In this document: positions 6,583 through 14,420 of the stretch, in pieces
Layout of the letters: each line of letters starts with the position of its first letter
How positions within the stretch are numbered: the stretch's first letter is position 1
Source of the DNA: an uncultured Bacteroides sp.
GTDB taxonomy: Bacteria > Bacteroidota > Bacteroidia > Bacteroidales > Bacteroidaceae
NCBI RefSeq assembly: GCF_910586915.1
Contig: NZ_CAJULN010000054.1
Location: 1-15,595, forward strand
Reading direction: 5' to 3'
DNA length: 15,595 bases
Program-made: the position numbers and the translations under genes
Notes under the pieces: model-generated
The model's database searches: none
Told to the model about the DNA's origin: nothing
The model's input: the letters and a program-made list of their open reading frames with translations, nothing else

Positions 6583-9500
6583 ATGAAAAAGAGCTTAAGA
6601 CTAAAGGCCCTGCTCGTCACTTTGGTGGGACTATTCCTCGCCATGAGTGCATTTGCACAACAAATAGTTGTCAAAGGGTATGTGAAAGACACCACAGGCG
6701 AACCCGTCATCGGTGCCAACGTACTGGTAAAAGGTACAACCAACGGAACAATTACCGACTTCAATGGTAACTTTACATTGAATGCGCCCAAAAACGCCAC
6801 TCTTTCCGTATCGTTTGTCGGTTATCAAACTGCGGAGGTGAAAGCGGTGGCTTCCGTCACTGTGACTTTGCAGGATGACAGTCAATTGCTGAATGATGTG
6901 GTAGTTATCGGTTACGGCTCTGTAAAGAAGAGCGATTTGAGCGGTTCGGTCGTCGCCATCAAAGCCGAAGAGATGAATCGCGGTGCCGTCACATCGCCAC
7001 AGGAGTTAATTCAAGGCAAAGTGCCGGGACTGTTTATCGCTCCGGGCGATGGTAGTCCGGGAGCCGGTTCGACCATCCGTATCCGTGGCGGTGCTTCACT
7101 GAATGCTTCGAATGACCCGTTGATAGTTATCGACGGTATCCCTACTTCCAACGACGCCGCTCCGGGTACGCCGAACGCACTGGCTACAATCAACCCCAAC
7201 GATATTGAAACATTCACCGTCTTGAAAGATGCATCAGCGACGGCTATCTACGGTTCGCGTGCTTCAAACGGAGTTATCATCATCACCACAAAGAAGGGTT
7301 CGCAAGGTAAGGTGAAAATCAGCTACTCAGGCAGTTTCACAGCCAAAGATGCTTATAAGCGCGTTCCTACCCTCAATGCCGCCCAGTTCCGCGAAGTGAT
7401 GCACAACCAGTATGAAGGAACAACACAGCAAGATGCGGTCAGCCAAATTATCAACAGATATCCTGACCAAGCCACCGACTGGCAGGACGCTATCTACCAG
7501 ACAGGATTAAGCACCGACCAGAACATCGCCATTTCCGGCAAAACGGGGATATTGCCCTACCGCGTCAGCATAGGCTACAACAACGAACGGGGTACACTCA
7601 AGACTTCCAGCTACGAACGCTATACCGCCGCCGTCAATCTCAACCCGAAATTCTTTAAAGAACACCTGAGCGTAGACATCAATGTAAAAGGGACGATAAA
7701 CAACAATCGCTTTGCTGACGGAGGCGCCGTAGGTGCTGCCGCTTTCTTCGACCCCACCAAACCGATGTACACTGAAAACGGAGATTATCATGGTTACTGG
7801 AACTGGCAGGAAGTGCCCGGTGCCGTTCAATCCATAGCCACTTTCAATCCGTTGTCGCTGCTCTATGATAAAGACAATCATGGAAAGACCAACCGTAGCT
7901 TAGGCAATATCCAGTTAGACTATAAGATTCACGGGCTGGAAGACCTGCATATGAACCTGAACATGGGTTATGACGTGGCAAAGACAACGGGACGCAATTT
8001 CGTATATCCCGGCTCTATCCAAAGTACGCAAGATACCAACTTCACCAACTTGGGAAGCGGCAATACCTGGAACAACCTGCGACGCAACCATTTGCTGGAC
8101 TTTTACCTGAATTACAACAAAGAGATAAAAGCCATCAAGAGCCATATCGACGTTATGGCAGGCTACTCCTGGCAACACTTCTATTATGCCAACCATGACA
8201 TCACCTACTCCAACCCGACCGACGGAAGCGAAGGAGACAAGGAAGGATATACATACAGCCCGGAAGAAGGACGGTATATCCGCGACAATCATTATCGTGT
8301 TCCTTTCGAGAATTATCTCGTATCTTTCTTCGGACGTCTGAACTATAATTTCATGGGACGCTACCTGCTCACCGCAACATTGCGCCGTGACGGTTCTTCG
8401 CGTTTCAGCAAAAACAACCGTTGGGGATTGTTCCCTTCGGCAGCATTGGCGTGGACAGTGAGTGATGAAGCATTCATGGCAGGCACACAAGATGTCTTGT
8501 CCAAATTAAAACTTCGCCTGGGCTACGGTGTCACCGGTCAGCAGGAAATCGGCGACTATCAATACCTGACCACTTATTCGTTCAGTACCAACCCCAACAC
8601 CACTTATTTGGGAACAACCTTGCTGAAACCCAACGGATACAGCCCCGACCTGAAGTGGGAGCAAACCACCACTTACAACCTTGCCATCGACTACGGTTTC
8701 CTGAACAACCGCATCAACGGTAGCATCGAATATTACCAGAAGCATACCAAAGACCTCCTGAATACCGTCAGCGCACCTGCCGGAACCAACTTCACCAACC
8801 AGATTACGGCCAACGTAGGTGAATTGAAAAACAAAGGAGTTGAATTCAATATCAACGCAATGGTTGTACAAAACAAGGATTTCACTTGGAACCTGGGCTA
8901 TAACATCACCTGGAACGACAGCAAGATTACCAAACTGACGGCTACTTACAACCCCGAATATCAAGGTATCGATGCCGGAACCAATCAGAAACACCAAATC
9001 AATGAAAAGCCTAACACGTTCTACCTTTTCCAGCAAGTATATGACAAAGACGGAAAAGCCATACAGAATGCTTTTGTCGACCGCGATGGCAACGGTAAGA
9101 TTACAGAAGCCGACCGTTATCTGACAGGCAAAAGCCCGATGGCGAAAGTGTTCATGGGATTGAGCTCCGAATTTACTTACCGCAACTGGGACTTGGGATT
9201 CAACCTGCGTGCCAACCTCGGCAACTATGTATTCAACTCTCTTGCCTCCGGAAACAGCACTACCAACAATTATAGCGGCAAAGGATTCCTGGTCAACTAT
9301 TACAAAGCAATCTATGACACCGGATTCACGCAAATCAACAGCACGGAACAAGGAGCCAGCGATTATTTCCTGGAGAATGCGTCTTTCCTGAAAATGGATA
9401 ACATTACATTAGGATATTCATTCAATAAATTGTTCGCCAACCGATTATCGGGACGTATCAGTGCTTCAGTACAAAATGTGTTCACCATTACCAAATATAG

Positions 9501-9588
9501 CGGTTTGGACCCCGAGACTTCTGCCGTAGACGGAAGTATGTGGCCTCGTCCCCGCATATTCAGTTTGGGTATCAATCTTAATTTTTAA
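6583..9588 (+). CDS. susC: SusC TonB-dependent maltooligosaccharide transporter
   Basis: Outer-membrane beta-barrel that imports maltooligosaccharides using energy from TonB-ExbB-ExbD; SusD acts as its lid. The 1001-residue product (I recall 1002 for B. thetaiotaomicron SusC) has a signal peptide (about 1-25, SAFA before QQ), a carboxypeptidase-regulatory-like beta domain typical of SusC proteins (about 28-97), a TonB-box-like DVVVIGYG (105-112), a plug domain (about 115-235, with IRIRGGASL and VIDGIP) and a barrel ending in the terminal phenylalanine required for outer-membrane assembly. It has no extra N-terminal STN domain, so it is not tied to an anti-sigma partner; this agrees with control by the SusR-type protein. 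susD follows after 11 bp. Confidence 0.95.
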   Translation: MKKSLRLKALLVTLVGLFLAMSAFAQQIVVKGYVKDTTGEPVIGANVLVKGTTNGTITDFNGNFTLNAPKNATLSVSFVGYQTAEVKAVASVTVTLQDDSQLLNDVVVIGYGSVKKSDLSGSVVAIKAEEMNRGAVTSPQELIQGKVPGLFIAPGDGSPGAGSTIRIRGGASLNASNDPLIVIDGIPTSNDAAPGTPNALATINPNDIETFTVLKDASATAIYGSRASNGVIIITTKKGSQGKVKISYSGSFTAKDAYKRVPTLNAAQFREVMHNQYEGTTQQDAVSQIINRYPDQATDWQDAIYQTGLSTDQNIAISGKTGILPYRVSIGYNNERGTLKTSSYERYTAAVNLNPKFFKEHLSVDINVKGTINNNRFADGGAVGAAAFFDPTKPMYTENGDYHGYWNWQEVPGAVQSIATFNPLSLLYDKDNHGKTNRSLGNIQLDYKIHGLEDLHMNLNMGYDVAKTTGRNFVYPGSIQSTQDTNFTNLGSGNTWNNLRRNHLLDFYLNYNKEIKAIKSHIDVMAGYSWQHFYYANHDITYSNPTDGSEGDKEGYTYSPEEGRYIRDNHYRVPFENYLVSFFGRLNYNFMGRYLLTATLRRDGSSRFSKNNRWGLFPSAALAWTVSDEAFMAGTQDVLSKLKLRLGYGVTGQQEIGDYQYLTTYSFSTNPNTTYLGTTLLKPNGYSPDLKWEQTTTYNLAIDYGFLNNRINGSIEYYQKHTKDLLNTVSAPAGTNFTNQITANVGELKNKGVEFNINAMVVQNKDFTWNLGYNITWNDSKITKLTATYNPEYQGIDAGTNQKHQINEKPNTFYLFQQVYDKDGKAIQNAFVDRDGNGKITEADRYLTGKSPMAKVFMGLSSEFTYRNWDLGFNLRANLGNYVFNSLASGNSTTNNYSGKGFLVNYYKAIYDTGFTQINSTEQGASDYFLENASFLKMDNITLGYSFNKLFANRLSGRISASVQNVFTITKYSGLDPETSAVDGSMWPRPRIFSLGINLNF

Positions 9589-9599
9589 AACAGAATACC

Positions 9600-11189
9600 A
9601 TGAAAAAGAAATACTATATACTCAGTTCACTATTGGCTTGCCTTACCGGTTTCAGTGCTTGTATAGGCGATTTGGATGTACAACCTTTAGACCCTACCGT
9701 TGTAACGGCAGAAAGAGCATATACGGATGCCGAAAGTTATACGCAAGGACTAAATAAAATATATTCGGTATGGGCACTCTCCGGACAGAACGGAGATTCC
9801 GACATTGCCGGGCTGGATGGAGGAAACACCGTGTTGATGCGTTGCTGGTGGACTATGCAGGAGCAGCCTACCGACGAATGCAAGAATGCTTCGAACGACG
9901 CCTGGGCAAGCGAAATCAATAGCATGACGTGGACGACCAACAAAAATGAAATCATAGAGGGAGTATATCAGCGTTGTATGTTTGTAGTGGCACTCGCCAA
10001 TGAGTTCATGAAGAACATAAATAATGCACCGGAAACCATCGACCGGAAGAACTACGCGGCACAAGCCCGGTTTAACCGTGCTTTCGCGTATTACATACTG
10101 ATGGATGCTTTCGGCAGACCGCCGTTCATCACCGAACAGAATTATTCGCTCACACCGTCGCAGCTTTCACGCACGGATTTATTCAACTGGATTGAAAGCG
10201 AACTGAACGCCATCAGAACCGACCTGCCTGCAACACGCACCACCTACGGACGCGCCGACCAGACCGTGATAGACGCCTTACTGGCACGTATGTATCTGAA
10301 CGCCGAAGTCTACACAGGACAGCCGCGTTACACCGATTGCATCGCAGCCTGCAAACGCATCATCCCCCATTACTCTCTGGCAAACAACTACGCCGATCTG
10401 TTCAAAGCAGACAACGGAGAGAACCCGGAGACATTGAAGGAAATCATCTATCCGGTCATCTTCGACGGCAAGAAAACGCAATCCTGGGGAATGTCGGCAC
10501 TGATTATCGGCGCACGTAAAGAAGCTGGAGACGGCGTTCGCGAAGGCTGGAGCGTGTTCCGCAGCACACAGAACTTGGTCAAACTGTTTGATTTTAAAGA
10601 CAACGATGCTCCTAAACCGGAAGAAGTACTGGACAAACGAGGAATCTTTGATGACTACAACGGCAAGTGCAACTACCAGATTACAACCGGAGTAGTGGGT
10701 AACTTCGATACAGAAGGATGGGGAGTAACGAAATATACCAACCTCACCAGCACGGGAGAACCGGGACAGGATGTTCTATGGGTAGATACCGACTTCCCGC
10801 TGTTCCGTTTGGGGGATATTTATCTGATGTATGCCGAATCGGTAGCACGCGGCGGAGAAGGCGGAGATATCCACACAGCAATCGGATATGTAAACGACTT
10901 GCGCGACCGTGCTTATGGCAATACTCCACACAATAAAGTTGACGCAGCCTGGCTGACAGCCGACAACTGTCAGAACATTCTGGACGAAAGAGGACGCGAA
11001 CTTTATTGGGAAGGCGTCCGCCGCATGGACTTGATTCGCTTTGGCAAATACACCTCCTCTTCTTATACATGGCCCGCCAAAGGAGGGGTAATTACCGGAG
11101 TAGGCGTCAACGAGCAATATGAGATATTCCCCATTCCTGTTTCGGACATCAGTGTAAACGGCTCGCTGGAACAAAACAAAGGTTATTAA
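9600..11189 (+). CDS. susD: SusD surface starch-binding lipoprotein
   Basis: Cell-surface lipoprotein that binds the starch helix and pairs with SusC. The 529-residue product has a lipobox FSAC with lipidated C21 followed by acidic residues (CIGDLD), the pattern of surface-exported Bacteroides lipoproteins. RagB/SusD features include the TPR-like helical segment ARFNRAFAYYILMDAFG (about 156-172), the DTDFPLFRLGDIYLMYAES region (about 396-414), RGRELYWEGVRRMDLIRFG (about 464-482) and a C-terminal IPVSDI. It is about 20 residues shorter than B. thetaiotaomicron SusD, apparently from loss of sequence around residues 335-365. From memory-based alignment, W102, W296 and W317 fall near the starch-stacking W98, Y296 and W320 of that protein; a structural alignment is needed to confirm this. 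Confidence 0.93.
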   Translation: MKKKYYILSSLLACLTGFSACIGDLDVQPLDPTVVTAERAYTDAESYTQGLNKIYSVWALSGQNGDSDIAGLDGGNTVLMRCWWTMQEQPTDECKNASNDAWASEINSMTWTTNKNEIIEGVYQRCMFVVALANEFMKNINNAPETIDRKNYAAQARFNRAFAYYILMDAFGRPPFITEQNYSLTPSQLSRTDLFNWIESELNAIRTDLPATRTTYGRADQTVIDALLARMYLNAEVYTGQPRYTDCIAACKRIIPHYSLANNYADLFKADNGENPETLKEIIYPVIFDGKKTQSWGMSALIIGARKEAGDGVREGWSVFRSTQNLVKLFDFKDNDAPKPEEVLDKRGIFDDYNGKCNYQITTGVVGNFDTEGWGVTKYTNLTSTGEPGQDVLWVDTDFPLFRLGDIYLMYAESVARGGEGGDIHTAIGYVNDLRDRAYGNTPHNKVDAAWLTADNCQNILDERGRELYWEGVRRMDLIRFGKYTSSSYTWPAKGGVITGVGVNEQYEIFPIPVSDISVNGSLEQNKGY

Positions 11190-11209
11190 CAATAAATTGA
11201 TTCATAGAT

Positions 11210-12337
11210 ATGAAAATAGCAAAATATATATCAGCAATCTGCCTGTCGCTATTGACTTTCAGTGCTTGCGACAGCGACTTGGACAAGGTATATTACAATG
11301 AAAGTGAAGCGGTGCCTGCCGTACTGTCCGGACTTGCCGACACGTATGTACTCGATGCGAACAAATCTCAATCCACAGCCATACAGTTTCAATGGACTAA
11401 TCCTCAAGCCGGATATGCCGCACAGATTACCAATTCATTGCAAATGGACTTCAAAGGCAAGAACTTCGGACAAGCAATAACGTTGTATTCTTCCACCGAA
11501 GAGGGTCCCTACGACATCACTACACAGGATTTGAACAGTAAAATAATGAGCCTGTTCCAATCTTATGCAAAAGAAGTCGCCGTAGAACCTTATGATTTTG
11601 AATTCCGCATCTCCTCTTCCATTTCGGAAGCTGCCGCCTCGTTCCATTCCAATGTCGTATCGGCACAAATCACTCCGTTCATCGGCGAACCCGAATACCC
11701 GAAAGTATATCTGCCGGGAGGATATTGCGGCTGGGGAGACCCGGACAACTCATTCAAGCAATGCCAGTCGCTATTCTCCGCCAACGACAACGGTCTCTAC
11801 GAAGGATGGATAGTCTTTGGGGAACGCGACAGCAAAGAATGGAAGATTGTCCCCGAAGCCTCATGGGACAATAGTTGGGGATATGACAGTACCCTTGAAA
11901 TGAATCCCGGCTCCATCACATTAGTTGCCGGCGCGGGCAATATCAACTGCTACGACAAGTTCTCTTATAAGTTCTCTTTCAACAAGGAAACTCTCGAACT
12001 TTCCGTCAAAGCATCAGCCGACACATGGGGAATTGTAGGTACGCACAACGATTGGGGAAATGCATTTGCCGATACTCCGATGAGCCTGGCTTTCGAATCG
12101 GATGCATCGGGCAAAAGAGTCTATTACCTCACCGCAACGTTGGATATGAAAGCCGACAACGCATGGAAGATTCGGGCAGATAATCAATGGGCAACCTCTT
12201 TCGGCACCAATGATGTGGAGGGAGAGTTTGAAGAAGCGGGCAGTGACAACAACTTCAAAGTAAGCGAAGAGGGCACTTATACCATCAAACTGTACTTCAA
12301 TAGAGTGAAAGAGAGGTTAATCGTAACGAAAAACTAA
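11210..12337 (+). CDS. susE: SusE surface starch-binding lipoprotein
   Basis: Accessory outer-membrane lipoprotein that holds starch at the surface near SusCD. The 375-residue product has a lipobox FSAC with C20 followed by DSDLD, a surface-export pattern. An immunoglobulin-like N-terminal domain (about 35-155) is followed by two starch-binding-like domains (about 163-268 and 270-375), beginning YPKVYLPGGYCGWGDP and DTWGIVGTHNDWGNAF. Two binding modules and this length fit SusE (I recall 387 residues) rather than SusF, which has three. It starts 20 bp after susD and is the last gene of the operon; the hairpin at 12366-12403 follows. Aromatic residues in both modules (W175, W200, W211, W273, W282, W319, W327) are available for sugar stacking, but I cannot assign them to sites. 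Confidence 0.88.
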   Translation: MKIAKYISAICLSLLTFSACDSDLDKVYYNESEAVPAVLSGLADTYVLDANKSQSTAIQFQWTNPQAGYAAQITNSLQMDFKGKNFGQAITLYSSTEEGPYDITTQDLNSKIMSLFQSYAKEVAVEPYDFEFRISSSISEAAASFHSNVVSAQITPFIGEPEYPKVYLPGGYCGWGDPDNSFKQCQSLFSANDNGLYEGWIVFGERDSKEWKIVPEASWDNSWGYDSTLEMNPGSITLVAGAGNINCYDKFSYKFSFNKETLELSVKASADTWGIVGTHNDWGNAFADTPMSLAFESDASGKRVYYLTATLDMKADNAWKIRADNQWATSFGTNDVEGEFEEAGSDNNFKVSEEGTYTIKLYFNRVKERLIVTKN

Positions 12338-12365
12338 CCGACATAAACCTTAAAAAGTATCCAAA

Positions 12366-12403
12366 CTCACCACAGATTATGCAAATTGGTAGTCTGTGGT
12401 GAG
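12366..12403 (+). terminator. Hairpin ending the sus operon
   Basis: CTCACCACAGA (12366-12376) pairs perfectly with TCTGTGGTGAG (12393-12403): an 11-bp stem with a 16-base loop, 28 bp past the susE stop. No U-run follows, so it may act with another factor, or protect the 3' end of the mRNA, rather than as a classical intrinsic terminator. The gene on the other side (stop at 12456) is convergent, so the hairpin could serve both directions. Confidence 0.6.
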
Positions 12404-12455
12404 AATCAGTATAGTACATCTTCCTACCCGCCAACCGGGGGAATAACTCTTTTTG

Positions 12456-13220
12456 TCAGGCTTGTGTCTCCCCCTCGATATAGTTTTCGAGAAAGAGATT
12501 CTCGCCGTCGAAGACGGCATAAGAGAAGAAATTAATCCAGTCGCCAAGTATCAGCACGCGCGACGTTGCACTCAGCATCAGGTCCAATTCAATGTGGCGG
12601 TGTCCGTACATAAAGAAATTAATGGTGGGATGATTCTTCAAGTACTCTTTGGAATAGAGCACCAAGTGTTCGTGTTGCTCTCCCATATAGTCAGGCTCCT
12701 TTCCGTCCACGCGTTTCAGCCGGCTGTGCTTCGCCCACGACAAACCGAGTTCCACACTCCAACGGGGATGGATGGCAGAGAACAATGTTTGCAAGGTGGT
12801 ACTGTGAAACATGGTACGAAGCAGTTTGAACTTCTTGTCCGGGTCGCCCAAGCCGTCGCCGTGGGCAAGATAGAACTCTTTGCCGTAGATTTCGGTAGTC
12901 AACGGTTTACGGTGTATGATGACACCGCACTCTTTGGTGAGGTAGTCTCCGCACCATATATCATGGTTGCCGATAAAGAAATGCACCTCTACGCCCAGGT
13001 CCGTAAGTTCGGAGAGCTTGCCCAGGAAGCGGGTATAACCTTTGGGAACAACCAGCCGGAACTCGTACCAGAAGTCGAACATATCGCCCAACAGATAGAC
13101 GGCAGACGCCTTATGCTTGATACTGTCGAGGAAATTCACCAACCGCCGCTCCTGCGTACGCCCATGTTCAATGGCACGCGAGCCTAAATGCGCATCGGAA
13201 AGGAAATAGACATTTTTCAT
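12456..13220 (-). CDS. LpxH-like UDP-2,3-diacylglucosamine diphosphatase
   Basis: Calcineurin-like metallophosphoesterase, 254 residues, predicted to hydrolyse UDP-2,3-diacylglucosamine to lipid X in lipid A biosynthesis at the inner face of the cytoplasmic membrane. The dinuclear metal-site motifs are all present: SDAHLG (D9, H11), GDMFDFW (D46), GNHD (N85, H86), LAHGD (H120) and YGHRH (H207, H209). The hydrophobic helical segment about 132-165 corresponds to the cap of LpxH proteins. Its ATG overlaps the stop of the upstream DUF59 gene by 4 bases (ATGA), so translation is probably coupled. The family also includes LpxH2-type paralogues of uncertain substrate, so I leave the symbol blank. 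Confidence 0.85.
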   Translation of the reverse strand: MKNVYFLSDAHLGSRAIEHGRTQERRLVNFLDSIKHKASAVYLLGDMFDFWYEFRLVVPKGYTRFLGKLSELTDLGVEVHFFIGNHDIWCGDYLTKECGVIIHRKPLTTEIYGKEFYLAHGDGLGDPDKKFKLLRTMFHSTTLQTLFSAIHPRWSVELGLSWAKHSRLKRVDGKEPDYMGEQHEHLVLYSKEYLKNHPTINFFMYGHRHIELDLMLSATSRVLILGDWINFFSYAVFDGENLFLENYIEGETQA

Positions 13221-13528
13221 AAGAAACCCAATTCCAGTTTAGCTTCTTCACTCATCATATCCTTATCCCATTCCGGTTCAAACACCAGGTTAATGGTAGC
13301 CGAACTCACACCTTCCACCGACTCTATCTTCTGACGGATATCTTCCATGATAAAATCAGCAGCCGGACAGTTGGGGGCCGTCAGCGTCATGTCGAGCACT
13401 ACCTCTCCAGTATCGGAGACATCAATCTTATAAATCAGTCCCAGGTCGTACACATTCACCGGAATCTCCGGGTCGTACACCGTCTTTAGCATGGCTACAA
13501 TCTTTTCTTCTATTTCAAATTTTTCCAT
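13217..13528 (-). CDS. DUF59/MIP18-family metal-sulfur cluster assembly factor
   Basis: Small cytoplasmic protein of 103 residues belonging to the MIP18/PaaD/SufT-like family that takes part in maturation of iron-sulfur proteins. Diagnostic segments are DPEIPVNVYDLGLIYKI (19-35) and MTLTAPNCPAADF (47-59), with the conserved cysteine C54. Alternating helix-strand pattern and length are typical of a stand-alone DUF59 domain. It leads a two-gene unit with the LpxH-like gene, overlapping it by 4 bases. Start at 13528 is supported by an AAGGAG four bases upstream and a promoter just beyond. The specific Fe-S client is unknown; the link with a lipid A enzyme is positional only. Confidence 0.87.
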   Translation of the reverse strand: MEKFEIEEKIVAMLKTVYDPEIPVNVYDLGLIYKIDVSDTGEVVLDMTLTAPNCPAADFIMEDIRQKIESVEGVSSATINLVFEPEWDKDMMSEEAKLELGFL

Positions 13529-13532
13529 ACGT

Positions 13533-13538
13533 CTCCTT
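13533..13538 (-). promoter_or_regulatory. Canonical Shine-Dalgarno of the DUF59 gene
   Basis: On the minus strand AAGGAG ends four bases before the ATG at 13528. A clear Shine-Dalgarno is uncommon at Bacteroides starts, which mostly depend on A-rich, weakly structured leaders; here it fixes the start and suggests efficient initiation. Confidence 0.6.
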
Positions 13539-13553
13539 ATTGGTTATGTATCG

Positions 13554-13583
13554 CAAAGATACGGATAAAAAACGAAAGACAAA
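13554..13583 (-). promoter_or_regulatory. Promoter of the DUF59-lpxH-like unit
   Basis: On the minus strand TATCTTTG (13554-13561) is a full TAnnTTTG match, with TTTG at 13580-13583 placed 18 bp upstream (the usual spacing is 19-21). This is the most complete sigma-ABfr-type promoter in the window and implies a leader of only about 20 bases and constitutive expression. Confidence 0.65.
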
Positions 13584-13629
13584 AAATCGGGCTTGGAATG
13601 CACATCGCGCACCGGAAGAATCCCCCCTA

Positions 13630-14325
13630 TCAAAGCAATCCTTCATCGGCAAAGCTATAAAATCCATCCTCACAGACTATAACGTGGTCTATCAGGCGAA
13701 TGTTCATGGTGTCTGCCGCCTTACGGATGTGTTCGGTCAGTGTTTTATCCGGCTGGCTGGGGCGGGTGTTGCCCGAAGGGTGGTTGTGCACTACAGCTAT
13801 TTGCGTGGCACGTTGCAACAATGCTTCGCGAAGGATGGTGCGCACATCGGCGTAGGTACCGTCTATGCCACCGGTACTGATGCGCACCTTATCAATCAAT
13901 TTGGTTGCCTGATTCAGCAACAGTACCCAAAACTCTTCCTGTTCCAAATCGCACATAGCCGGTTGGAAAATCTCGTAGATGTCTTTTGAGCAGGTAATCT
14001 GCAACCTCTCCTTGACGCTTTGCAGTTTCCGGCGTTTGCCAAGTTCAAGGGCGGCCATGATTGTAATGCTCTTTGCAGGCCCCATCCCCTTAAAGCGGGA
14101 GTAGTCGCCCACTTCCCATTTCGCCAACGAATTCAGGTTATTGCCACAAGACAGGAGCAGGCGTCTCATCAGTTCGACCGCACTTTCTTCCGTATTTCCG
14201 GAGCCGATTAAGATAGCGAGTAGTTCGGCATCACTCAATGCGGCTGCTCCCTTCTCCATCATCTTCTCCCGTGGGCGGTCCTCCAGTGCCCACTGGTTGA
14301 TGGACAATTTGTGTTTACTTTCCAT
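13630..14325 (-). CDS. radC: RadC family JAB/MPN domain protein
   Basis: 231-residue RadC-type protein. An N-terminal helical region with a helix-hairpin-helix-like segment (about 72-95, FKGMGPAKSITIMAALELG) precedes a JAB/MPN domain with the metal-binding pattern HNHPSG (H180, H182) and S190...D193. The family was once linked to DNA repair, but that role is doubtful and the biochemical function is unresolved. The frame is open from an ATG at 14367, but the 14 extra residues are hydrophobic and not family-like, while ATG 14325 opens MESKHKLSINQWALEDRPRE, the usual RadC beginning. No mobile-element or phage genes surround it, so it looks like the chromosomal copy. A 101-base gap containing the DUF59 promoter separates it from the next gene. 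Confidence 0.9.
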   Translation of the reverse strand: MESKHKLSINQWALEDRPREKMMEKGAAALSDAELLAILIGSGNTEESAVELMRRLLLSCGNNLNSLAKWEVGDYSRFKGMGPAKSITIMAALELGKRRKLQSVKERLQITCSKDIYEIFQPAMCDLEQEEFWVLLLNQATKLIDKVRISTGGIDGTYADVRTILREALLQRATQIAVVHNHPSGNTRPSQPDKTLTEHIRKAADTMNIRLIDHVIVCEDGFYSFADEGLL

Positions 14326-14344
14326 TATCTTCAATTTAAGGACG

Positions 14345-14352
14345 TAAAGGTA
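14345..14352 (-). promoter_or_regulatory. Possible -7 box of radC
   Basis: TACCTTTA on the minus strand differs from TAnnTTTG at the last base and sits about 20 bases before the chosen radC start. No clear -33 box was seen at the right distance. Its position upstream of 14325 but inside the longer frame supports the shorter start. Confidence 0.3.
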
Positions 14353-14420
14353 GGACTTTAAGAACAAAGCCCCTCCTTATTAAACAAAAAAAGGAAGCCA
14401 ACAGGCAAATAAACCTTCGG

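Noticed and set aside
8506..9351. Long antisense reading frame opposite susC, and similar ones at 2241-2942 and 5586-6287
   Set aside because: Their products are low-information, valine-rich translations typical of the complement of coding DNA, with no motif or start signal; the plus-strand genes are certain.
11210..12337. Naming the last operon gene susF
   Set aside because: It has two C-terminal binding modules and a length near SusE; SusF proteins carry three modules and are longer.
14326..14367. Longer radC start at 14367
   Set aside because: The extra 14 residues do not resemble the RadC N-terminus, and the likely -7 box falls within them.
14368..14420. Intrinsic terminator after the glycosyltransferase
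   Set aside because: A run of T follows on the minus strand, but only 3-4 bp stems can be drawn ahead of it, so I could not support a call.
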